Shown here: positions 36,671-41,978 of the stretch, one piece after another
Layout: each line of letters begins with the position of its first letter
Position numbering within the stretch: the first letter of the stretch is position 1
Assembly: GCF_003003775.1 (NCBI RefSeq)
Contig: NZ_PVWJ01000023.1
Span: 1 to 47,271 of the forward strand
Origin: Merismopedia glauca CCAP 1448/3
Lineage (GTDB): Bacteria; Cyanobacteriota; Cyanobacteriia; Cyanobacteriales; CCAP-1448
Direction of reading: 5' to 3'
DNA length: 47,271 bases
Made by a program: the position numbers and the translations under genes
Notes under the pieces: generated by a model
The model's input: only the letters and a program-made list of their open reading frames with translations
What the model was told of the DNA's origin: nothing
The model's database searches: none

Positions 36671-37309
36671 GTGACTACAAAAATAGAAGTTGTATGCGAT
36701 CGCTGTGGTAAGTCATTTTTTCGCTCCATTAGTAAATACAATCAGGATGTCAAAAAAGGCTGGATGCAGTTCTGTTCTAAAGAATGCCATTGGCTAGCTC
36801 AAGATAAAAGACAAGAGGTTGTTTGTGCTAACTGTGGTACTACATTTATTAAGCAGCTAGCACAAATTAGGCAGACTAAGAACAATTTTTGCTCTCGATC
36901 TTGTTCTGCGACTTATTCCAACAAGCATAAAACCAAAGGAAACCGAAGATCTAAACTTGAAATTTGGCTCGAATCTCAACTGTCTGTGCTTTATCCAGCG
37001 TTAGATATTCATTACAATCGTAAAGATGCGATCGATGCAGAACTAGATATTTACATTCCTTCGATTACTTTAGCCATAGAGTTAAACGGTATTTTTCACT
37101 ATGAGCCAATTTATGGAAAAAACAAGCTCTTACAAATTCAAAACAATGACAAGAGAAAGTTTCAGGCTTGTTTAGAAATAGGAATAGAGCTATGTTGGAT
37201 CGATACATCCAGTCTGACTTATTTCAAAGTCAATAAAGCTCAGAATTACTTACAAATAATCACTCAAATTATTGACAGTAAATTGAATCTTAGTGAGTTA
37301 AAAATTTAG
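36671..37309 (+). CDS. Zinc-ribbon, PD-(D/E)xK-like (homing-type) endonuclease
   Basis: A 212-residue protein encoded inside the tRNA array on the opposite strand. Two zinc-binding knuckles come first: C9-x2-C12 with C35-x3-C39, and C52-x2-C55 with C74-x3-C78. A nuclease-like core follows: SKLEIWLESQL, then DAELDIYIPSITLAIELNGIFHYEP with acidic residues on adjacent strands, and ND-KRKFQACLEIGIELCWID. This is the layout of restriction-fold free-standing homing endonucleases found in phages, but the exact family is uncertain. It starts with GTG. It lies between tRNA-Lys and tRNA-Leu, interrupting no tRNA, so it probably arrived as a selfish gene and may mobilise the array. Confidence 0.8.
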   Translation: MTTKIEVVCDRCGKSFFRSISKYNQDVKKGWMQFCSKECHWLAQDKRQEVVCANCGTTFIKQLAQIRQTKNNFCSRSCSATYSNKHKTKGNRRSKLEIWLESQLSVLYPALDIHYNRKDAIDAELDIYIPSITLAIELNGIFHYEPIYGKNKLLQIQNNDKRKFQACLEIGIELCWIDTSSLTYFKVNKAQNYLQIITQIIDSKLNLSELKI

Positions 37310-37345
37310 CAGACTGAATTGAGGAAGTAACAATAACTTCCTTCA

Positions 37346-37420
37346 TGCTCCTGGTGAGATTTGAACTCACAACCTACCGACCCTAAATCGGTCGCCTGCT
37401 TCCAGTTGGGCTACAGGAGC
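37346..37420 (-). tRNA. tRNA with TAG anticodon (Leu) on a class I body, in array
   Basis: 75 nt with perfect acceptor GCTCCTG/CAGGAGC, anticodon stem ACCGA/TCGGT, loop TTTAGGG and T arm GTGAG TTCAAAT CTCAC. The anticodon TAG reads Leu CTA codons. Leu tRNAs normally have a long variable arm; here it is only 5 nt (AGGTT). Discriminator A fits Leu. Confidence 0.82.
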
Positions 37421-37466
37421 ACAATTTAATGCCATCCAAGTTAATGCTGAACTTGAGAGAGCATAA

Positions 37467-37540
37467 CTGAGGAAGCAGGGCTTGAACCTGCATTTTTCCG
37501 CTTTCAAAGAGCGGTGCCATACCGATTAGGCGATTCCTCA
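37467..37540 (-). tRNA. tRNA-Gln (TTG), in array
   Basis: 74 nt with acceptor TGAGGAA/TTCCTCA, anticodon stem CCGCT/AGCGG, loop CTTTGAA and T-loop TTCAAGC. The discriminator G and the weak first pair fit Gln identity. CCA not encoded. Confidence 0.93.
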
Positions 37541-37551
37541 AGGAATATTGG

Positions 37552-37624
37552 CTGCCCCAGTAGGAATCGAACCTACAACCTCCGCGTTAACAGCGCGTTG
37601 CTCTGCCAATTGAGCTATAGGGCA
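37552..37624 (-). tRNA. tRNA-Asn (GTT), in array
   Basis: 73 nt with acceptor TGCCCTA/TGGGGCA, D arm GCTC/GAGC, anticodon loop CTGTTAA and T arm GTAGG TTCGATT CCTAC. Discriminator G is followed by encoded CCA. Differs from the stand-alone tRNA-Asn at 30118, which has no CCA. Confidence 0.93.
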
Positions 37625-37633
37625 TTGAACCAG

Positions 37634-37816
37634 TCCCCCAGGTCAGTATCGAACTCAGGACTTACGCACCCAGCCAGATTATCGACGGAAGAATGAGGCT
37701 TCTAGCTTCTAACGCAACTCTTAAAACCACGAGATTTCGTTTCAGTGCGTAAGTCCTAGAACTGACGACCTCTGGTTTTTCAGACCAGCGCTCTCACCAA
37801 GCTGAGCTACCAGGGG
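37634..37816 (-). pseudogene. tRNA-Phe (GAA) interrupted in the T-loop by a MITE
   Basis: The two halves reconstruct a normal 75-nt tRNA-Phe. The acceptor is CCCCTGG/CTGGGGG, D arm GCTC/GAGC, anticodon stem CTGGT/ACCAG, loop CTGAAAA, T stem GTCAG/CTGAC and discriminator A. A 103-bp element at 37656-37758, with its 5-bp target duplication, splits the T-loop. The interrupted gene should not yield a working tRNA unless the insert is removed, and nothing suggests an intron. Confidence 0.92.
37656..37758. mobile_element. 103-bp MITE inserted in tRNA-Phe
   Basis: Perfect 13-bp inverted repeats AGGACTTACGCAC (37657-37669) and GTGCGTAAGTCCT (37745-37757). A 5-bp direct repeat GAACT flanks it (37651-37655 and 37759-37763). 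The element is non-coding. The GGACTTACGCA end is familiar from small cyanobacterial elements. Confidence 0.92.
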
Positions 37817-37820
37817 ATAA

Positions 37821-37892
37821 CGAGAACGGAAGGAATTGAACCCTCATCATCAGGGTCGAAACCTGATATGTTATCCTTTACACTACGTTCTC
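37821..37892 (-). tRNA. tRNA-Arg (TCG), in array
   Basis: 72 nt with perfect acceptor GAGAACG/CGTTCTC, D stem GTGT/ACAT, anticodon stem TCAGG/CCTGA, loop TTTCGAC and T arm GAGGG TTCAATT CCTTC. Discriminator G. CCA not encoded. Confidence 0.9.
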
Positions 37893-37896
37893 AAGG

Positions 37897-37984
37897 CGGA
37901 GAGAGAGGGAGTCGAACCCACAGTGAGATAGTTAATCCCACCACTGTTTAGCAAACAGCTTGCTTTGCCAATGGCGATCTCTCC
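37897..37984 (-). tRNA. tRNA-Ser (GCT), in array
   Basis: 88-nt class II tRNA with perfect acceptor GGAGAGA/TCTCTCC, anticodon stem GCTGT/ACAGT, loop TTGCTAA, a long variable arm and T-loop TTCGACT. Discriminator G, as normal for Ser. Confidence 0.93.
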
Positions 37985-37988
37985 ACAA

Positions 37989-38069
37989 TGGGTCGGGCTG
38001 GAATTGAACCAGCAACCATAAACGGACTGTTTTACAGACAGCTACCCCCACCAATAGGTGAGCCGACCC
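37989..38069 (-). tRNA. tRNA-Tyr (GTA), in array
   Basis: 81-nt class II tRNA, as expected for bacterial Tyr. Acceptor GGGTCGG/CCGACCC, anticodon stem GCTGT/ACAGT, loop CTGTAAA, long variable arm, T arm GCTGG TTCAATT CCAGC and discriminator A. Confidence 0.95.
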
Positions 38070-38078
38070 AAATCATTC

Positions 38079-38107
38079 GTAGAGACGTAGCAGTGCTACG
38101 TCTCTAC
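38079..38107. repeat. Palindromic repeat, GTAGAGACGTAGCA family, inside the array
   Basis: 29-bp palindrome with arms identical to those at 17468, differing only in the central base (G for C), again followed by AGAAGT. It separates tRNA-Tyr from tRNA-Trp. Confidence 0.9.
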
Positions 38108-38180
38108 AGAAGTAAAATTCAAGCTGAATTGATAGTTTCAGGCTGGGAAAATGTCTTAACCGTTCTGGCAACTGCTTTAT

Positions 38181-38221
38181 CTATTGCATACAAAACTTTT
38201 ATTGAATTGAGTATGCAATAG
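38181..38221. repeat. Long hairpin between tRNA-Tyr and tRNA-Trp
   Basis: Perfect 11-bp inverted repeat CTATTGCATAC (38181-38191) and GTATGCAATAG (38211-38221) with a 19-nt loop. It lies 3 bp from the 3' end of tRNA-Trp, so it could guide processing or be the scar of an element. Confidence 0.65.
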
Positions 38222-38223
38222 AA

Positions 38224-38319
38224 CGCAGAGACTAGGATTTGTTCGCGCAGCGTCTCCGTTAGGAGATACCTAGAACATCGACTTTGGAGATCGAGATGTT
38301 GCCGTTACACCATCCCTGC
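38224..38319 (-). pseudogene. tRNA-Trp (CCA) with an insertion in the T-loop
   Basis: Acceptor GCAGGGA/TCTCTGC, D stem GTGT/ACAT, anticodon stem TCGAT/GTCGA with loop CTCCAAA, T stem CTAGG/CCTAG and discriminator G together define tRNA-Trp. The T-loop is 32 nt instead of 7, because a 26-nt small repeat replaces one of its bases. It is probably inactive, although an enlarged T-loop without disruption of any stem could still fold. Confidence 0.87.
38242..38267. repeat. Small dispersed repeat inserted in tRNA-Trp
   Basis: The 26-nt insert contains TTCGCGCAGCGTCTCC and a TCTCC/GGAGA hairpin on loop GTTA. It resembles the very small dispersed repeats with GCGTCTCC cores known from cyanobacterial genomes; the resemblance is from memory. 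Confidence 0.65.
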
Positions 38320-38325
38320 ATCTGG

Positions 38326-38397
38326 TAGCAGTGGCGAGAGTTGAACTCGCATATCCTCACTTATGAGATGAGTACCTTGCCGTTAGGTGACACTGCG
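38326..38397 (-). tRNA. tRNA-Met (CAT), second copy in array
   Basis: 72 nt with anticodon stem CTCAT/GTGAG, loop CTCATAA and T arm GCGAG TTCAACT CTCGC. In the acceptor the first pair is mismatched (C against T), and the other six pairs form. A 1-72 mismatch is an initiator-type trait, but the three G-C pairs of initiator anticodon stems are absent. Discriminator A followed by encoded CCA. Confidence 0.87.
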
Positions 38398-38406
38398 TCG
38401 ATTTGG

Positions 38407-38478
38407 AGTCTGAGATGGGAATTGAACCCATGATGAACTGTTTTGCAGACAGTTGCCTTCCCACTTGGCTACTCAGAC
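38407..38478 (-). tRNA. tRNA-Cys (GCA), in array
   Basis: 72 nt with perfect acceptor GTCTGAG/CTCAGAC, anticodon stem ACTGT/ACAGT, loop CTGCAAA and T arm ATGGG TTCAATT CCCAT. Discriminator T, as required for Cys, followed by encoded CCA. Confidence 0.95.
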
Positions 38479-38484
38479 ATTTGG

Positions 38485-38558
38485 CAGTCCTGACGGGAGT
38501 TGCACCCGCTTCTCTGTAGTTGAAAATCACAGCGACTTCTCTATTTGCCCACAGGACT
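38485..38558 (-). tRNA. tRNA-Glu (TTC), in array
   Basis: 74 nt with perfect acceptor AGTCCTG/CAGGACT, anticodon loop TTTTCAA on a stem with one mismatch, and T arm GCGGG/CCCGT. The T-loop is TGCAACT, departing from TTC. Discriminator G followed by encoded CCA. Confidence 0.87.
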
Positions 38559-38562
38559 ACGA

Positions 38563-38636
38563 CGGGGATGACGGGACTTGAACCCGCGACTTTCTGTTCG
38601 ACAGACAGGCGCTCTTCTCTACTGAGCTACACCCCC
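38563..38636 (-). tRNA. tRNA-Asp (GTC), first gene of the array
   Basis: 74 nt with acceptor GGGGGTG/CATCCCC, D arm GCTC/GAGC, anticodon loop CTGTCGA and T arm GCGGG TTCAAGT CCCGT. Discriminator G. It is the promoter-proximal gene of the array. Confidence 0.94.
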
Positions 38637-38710
38637 AAATGTGGCAATCTATGAAGTTTTCAAGGTTCTGATGGATTGATGCTGGGCTTTGGATTGGCTT
38701 CGCATCACTC

Positions 38711-38759
38711 ATACTACATTTATAATACATATACTACAGAATGTCAACCCCATACTACA
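38711..38759 (-). promoter_or_regulatory. tRNA-array promoter overlapped by three TGTAGTAT octamers
   Basis: On the minus strand a consensus -35 TTGACA (38742-38747) and -10 TATAAA (38719-38724) are exactly 17 bp apart, about 80 bp before tRNA-Asp. TGTAGTAT occurs just upstream of the -35 (38752-38759), in the spacer (38731-38738) and just downstream of the -10 (38711-38718), with 20-21 bp periods. The octamers therefore face the same side of the helix, as expected of a repressor operator. The regulator is unknown. Confidence 0.75.
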
Positions 38760-38775
38760 AATTTTTTGAAAGTTT

Positions 38776-38815
38776 GAGAGAGCAACAGATTTGCATTTAG
38801 CTGTATTACTCTCTC
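38776..38815 (-). terminator. Possible terminator of the HNH operon
   Basis: GAGAGAG pairs with CTCTCTC around an inner ACAG/CTGT stem. It lies between the stop codon at 38833 and the tRNA-array promoter. The T run after it is weak. Confidence 0.45.
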
Positions 38816-38832
38816 TGTCTTAGCTTCAGCCA

Positions 38833-39213
38833 TCACACGCAAGAGGAAATAGGTGAGAGGCTATCTTGCCACAACTTGTAGATCCAGGATTCAGCCTTTG
38901 AGTCGCTCAGGGGTGCGAAGAAGATACCTTCATCTGCAACTGGACTTTCGGCGATCCAAACTCCTGTCAGGGTGACTTCAATAGATTCGTCGTCAACCTT
39001 AACCACAGAGCTAGCTTCGTGGTGTAACAGTAGTCCTAGTTCAACTAGTCCAACCCCAATAGCGGGAAGCAAAAAGGATGCTTCAGTTGGAGTAATATGG
39101 AGACTACATCCCAAAGACAATGCGAGGAGAGAACGCGAGGCGATCGCATGGTCTAGGGAAGTGTCCACTAGCTCCATATGCAATCCGGTTTCGGTGTAAG
39201 TTAACTTCAGCAT
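38833..39213 (-). CDS. Small protein encoded after the HNH endonuclease, function unknown
   Basis: A 126-residue soluble protein beginning MLKLTYTETGLHMELVD. I place the start at the ATG at 39211-39213, 10 bp after the HNH stop. A longer frame overlapping the HNH gene is open but unlikely. It has a hydrophobic middle (SFLLPAIGVGLVELGLLLHH) and an acidic beta-rich C-terminal part (ESIEVTLTGVWIAESPVADEGIFFAPL). Probably co-transcribed with the HNH gene and perhaps functionally tied to it. No family recognised. Confidence 0.68.
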   Translation of the reverse strand: MLKLTYTETGLHMELVDTSLDHAIASRSLLALSLGCSLHITPTEASFLLPAIGVGLVELGLLLHHEASSVVKVDDESIEVTLTGVWIAESPVADEGIFFAPLSDSKAESWIYKLWQDSLSPISSCV

Positions 39214-39223
39214 TCCGGTTTTA

Positions 39224-39748
39224 CTAGTTGATATCAACGGTTTCTTGGGTTTTCCAAAACTGGTCGCCAAAGGCAACAGCAGGATGAGCGGGGGCTTTGG
39301 GTTTGGCTTGTAGTACCATTCCAACTTCATGAAGAAGGCGATCGCCTTTAACTTGGTTGCATCTTTCGCAAGCTGTCACCACGTTTTCCCATTTGTGCTG
39401 TCCCCCTTTAGAACGAGGGATGACGTGATCGATGGTGAGACGCTTATTGCTACTACAGTATTGACAAGTGTGATTGTCTCGTCTCAGTAAGTCCCGCCGA
39501 TTGACAGGAGGAACTTTCCAATGCCGTTCTGGATTGCCACCTTTAAGGCGAATTTGGGGAGAAATTTGGATAACTATGCTGGGAGAACGGATTTCCCAGT
39601 ATTTCCCATTGCCCAGATCTAAAGATTCCGCTTGTTCTCTCACTAGTAGGGCGATCGCCCTTTTGAGGTTGATTCTAGTTAGCGGTAAGTAGTTCTTGGA
39701 AAATACTACAACCGTGTTTTGTAGTATGTCTGGCGGCTGAACTTCCAT
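39224..39748 (-). CDS. HNH endonuclease
   Basis: A 174-residue nuclease. The HNH motif is complete: DNHTCQYCSSNKRLTIDHVIPRSKGG, then HKWENVVTACERCNQVKGDR. It has two CxxC zinc knuckles and the catalytic IDHVIPRSKGG His. Residues 1-85 form a separate domain (VFSKNYLPLTRINLKRAIALLVREQAESLD). Similar stand-alone HNH proteins are widespread in cyanobacteria. A strong AGGAG precedes the ATG. An inverted pair of the array octamer (TGTAGTAT/ATACTACA, 39703-39727) lies within its first codons. It is the first gene of the minus-strand block leading into the tRNA array. Confidence 0.92.
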   Translation of the reverse strand: MEVQPPDILQNTVVVFSKNYLPLTRINLKRAIALLVREQAESLDLGNGKYWEIRSPSIVIQISPQIRLKGGNPERHWKVPPVNRRDLLRRDNHTCQYCSSNKRLTIDHVIPRSKGGQHKWENVVTACERCNQVKGDRLLHEVGMVLQAKPKAPAHPAVAFGDQFWKTQETVDIN

Positions 39749-39763
39749 ACATTTATTACTCCT

Positions 39764-39803
39764 AAAAAATAACCCCCACTCCTGAAACTCAGAAGCGGGG
39801 GTT
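39764..39803 (-). terminator. Terminator at the end of the pst operon transcript
   Basis: On the minus strand AACCCCC pairs with GGGGGTT around an inner CTGA/TCAG stem, followed by TATTTTTT. It sits just before the HNH ribosome site, so it separates that gene from read-through from pstB. Confidence 0.75.
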
Positions 39804-40172
39804 GGGGGAAATTGGTACTTTTTACCCTATGTTGGTGCTAGAAACTGCTGCACCTCCCGCTTTGGTGGACTTTACCCAGATTTATGACTGCTGCAATAAT
39901 ATCGAAATCTCTGCGATCGCTGGCGCGATCGCCTTTTGGACTCCGCTGTACCCAATTACTAAATAACTCACAACTTCCCTCACCCAAATACAACAAAGCT
40001 CCGCCGACCTCAGCTTTCATGGCTGTGGAGGGCGAGCTATGTAGTGTCGATGAGAATTTGGGAGTCATTGAAGGTAAGTTCTGTTTGTATTACAAGTTAA
40101 CTGTTTATATACTACACACGTCAGATTGATTTGTCCAGAAATTTGTGAGTTATTTTTTTAAGCTTTGTAAAA
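39804..40172. other. Intergenic region between pstB and HNH, with a doubtful short frame
   Basis: A 76-codon frame (40068 to 39838, minus) and an overlapping plus frame (39884-40129) are open, but neither has a ribosome site or a recognisable motif. The minus product ends RRDFDIIAAVINLGKVHQSG, slightly reminiscent of the tail of TnpB-type transposases, so this may be relic sequence. One further ATACTACA octamer lies at 40109-40116. Confidence 0.4.
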
Positions 40173-41003
40173 TTAGCCCCTACTCCCGTTAACATAAGCT
40201 GCTGTAATTGGGTTTTGAGGTGCTGCAAATATTTGCTCGGTGACACCATACTCAATCAATTGTCCTCGATCTTGGTTGACCCAAAAGCAAGCGACATAAT
40301 CGGCGATGCGTCGAGCTTGGGGCAGATTGTGGGTGACAATTACGACTGTATAATTATTTCGCAAGTTGAGAATTAAATCTTCTACTACGCCGCTAGAAAT
40401 AGGATCTAAGGCGCTACAAGGTTCATCCATGAGGATAACTTGGGGATTAAGAGCAAGGGCGCGAGCGATGCAGAGGCGTTGTTGTTGACCGCCAGATAGA
40501 GATAGGGCACTACTTTGCAACCTATCTTTGACTTCATCCCATAATCCTACTGCGCGCAGACTATTTTCGACGATCTGGTCGAGGCGATCGCGGTCTTTAA
40601 TTCCATGTTCTTGGAGGGGGAAAACCAGGTTTTTCCAAATGGATAAGGGGAAAGGATTGGGTTTTTGGCAAATCAGACTGACTCGGCGACGCAATGCTAT
40701 AGCATCTGTTTTGGGATGAAGAACATTGAGGGTTCCAATCTGGATGTCTCCTGAAACTTGACAGCAAGGAATCAAGTCTGTGAGGCGGTTGAGACAGCAT
40801 AAAAAGCTACTTTTCCCGCAACCGGAAGGACCAACTATGGCGGTAATTTCACCTGCGGGGATAGACAGGGTAACGTTACCAAAAGCTGATTTTGAGCCAT
40901 ATTGCAAGCTCAGTTGATGGGTTTGAATGAGAGGGTGGAAGTCTTCTGGGAGTTCTACCTGACAAATACAAGGTGTAGCGATCGAATCTTTTATGTAAGT
41001 CAT
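40173..41003 (-). CDS. pstB: Phosphate ABC transporter ATP-binding protein
   Basis: ATPase of the high-affinity phosphate importer. 276 residues with Walker A GPSGCGKSS, Q-loop region SLICQKPNPFPLSIW, signature LSGGQQQRLCIARALA, Walker B VILMDEPCSALDP and switch His in VTHNLPQA. The NPFP after the Q-loop is typical of PstB. It is the last gene of the minus-strand ars-pst run, separated from pstA by 138 bp holding an interspersed palindrome. The canonical order S-C-A-B is kept. Confidence 0.94.
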   Translation of the reverse strand: MTYIKDSIATPCICQVELPEDFHPLIQTHQLSLQYGSKSAFGNVTLSIPAGEITAIVGPSGCGKSSFLCCLNRLTDLIPCCQVSGDIQIGTLNVLHPKTDAIALRRRVSLICQKPNPFPLSIWKNLVFPLQEHGIKDRDRLDQIVENSLRAVGLWDEVKDRLQSSALSLSGGQQQRLCIARALALNPQVILMDEPCSALDPISSGVVEDLILNLRNNYTVVIVTHNLPQARRIADYVACFWVNQDRGQLIEYGVTEQIFAAPQNPITAAYVNGSRG

Positions 41004-41056
41004 AAATTTAAGGAAGAGGGAATAGGGAAGAAGGAAGAAGGATGAGTAATATGGCA

Positions 41057-41085
41057 GTAGAGACGTAGCACTGCTACGTCTCTAC
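41057..41085. repeat. Palindromic repeat, GTAGAGACGTAGCA family, between pstA and pstB
   Basis: Same 29-bp palindrome as at 17468. As an mRNA hairpin it could lower pstB expression relative to pstA or protect the upstream message from decay. Confidence 0.9.
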
Positions 41086-41141
41086 CAAATTCAGCAGTAA
41101 AAATCAAGATATATATGGATAAATAAATCAGAATGACAGAT

Positions 41142-41978
41142 CTATTGGCGGGTAATCGTTTTGGATAACCATTGGTTAGCTATAGCGGCTGTTTGGTTGA
41201 TGATCAAGAGGAAGAGTATTAAGACACAAGCGGTTCCATATGCTTGAGATTCGCCTCCAGAAACGTTCATGGATAGATCGAAGATGTGGACAGCTAGGGT
41301 TCTTCCTGAATCGAGGACAGATTCGGGGAAGCGATCGACATAGCCACTGGTGAAGATTAAAGCTGCGGTTTCGGCGATCGCTCGTCCAATCCCTAGTATT
41401 AATCCCACCATTAAGCCTGGGAGTGCTGCGGGTAATAGTAAATGCCAGAGGGTGCTAGTGCGAGATAATCCTAAGCAGGCTGCACCTTTGCGGTAATCGT
41501 CGGGAACTGCCCTTAATCCTACTTCAATAGACCTAATTAATAGGGGTAGTATCATACAAGCTAGGGTGAGTCCTCCAGAGAGAATGGAGAAACCCAATCC
41601 CAACTGACGCACGAATAAGGCATTTCCAAATAAACCAAAGACGATGGATGGCACTCCTGAGAGGATATCTAAACTGAGTCGCACCTGTTTGGCAAACCAG
41701 TTATCTATGGGGGTAAATTCAGCCAGGAGAACGGCTGTTCCTATGCTCACGGGGAGGGATACAGCCAAGGATACTAGCAATATAAGGGCGGTAGAGACGA
41801 TTATTGGTGCTATACCTCCATTTCTGCCAGCATTTTGCGGTTCACTAATTAGGAATTCCCAGGAGATTTTTCCCCAACCGTGGATCGCCACATCGCCAAT
41901 AATCCAAATGGATAAGGTAGCGACTAGAAATACTACCGACCAAATTGTTAGGGTGGGTAGGTGATTGGTTCTAGTCAT
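41142..41978 (-). CDS. pstA: Phosphate ABC transporter permease PstA
   Basis: Inner-membrane permease that pairs with PstC to form the phosphate channel. 278 residues with about six membrane helices. The N-terminal region has GRNGGIAPIIVSTALILLVSLAVSLP, the PstA loop near SGVPSIVFGLFGNALFV, and the EAA-type segment DDYRKGAACLGLSRTSTLWHLLLPAALPGLM contacts PstB. Its ATG overlaps the pstC stop by 8 bases (ATGACTAG on the coding strand), a sign of translational coupling. Confidence 0.94.
   Translation of the reverse strand: MTRTNHLPTLTIWSVVFLVATLSIWIIGDVAIHGWGKISWEFLISEPQNAGRNGGIAPIIVSTALILLVSLAVSLPVSIGTAVLLAEFTPIDNWFAKQVRLSLDILSGVPSIVFGLFGNALFVRQLGLGFSILSGGLTLACMILPLLIRSIEVGLRAVPDDYRKGAACLGLSRTSTLWHLLLPAALPGLMVGLILGIGRAIAETAALIFTSGYVDRFPESVLDSGRTLAVHIFDLSMNVSGGESQAYGTACVLILFLLIINQTAAIANQWLSKTITRQ

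Noticed and set aside
37656-37758. Group I intron in tRNA-Phe
   Set aside because: Only 103 bp, no catalytic core, not at the anticodon, and it has inverted ends plus a 5-bp target duplication typical of transposition.
37514-38221. Further plus-strand frames (PSRNRTYNLRV, GRAGIEPATINGLFYR)
   Set aside because: Same artefact over tRNA-Gln, tRNA-Asn and tRNA-Tyr; no ribosome sites.
39838-40068. Minus 76-codon frame as a transposase relic
   Set aside because: Only a vague likeness of its last 20 residues to TnpB tails; no zinc Cys or catalytic residues, so not listed as a gene.
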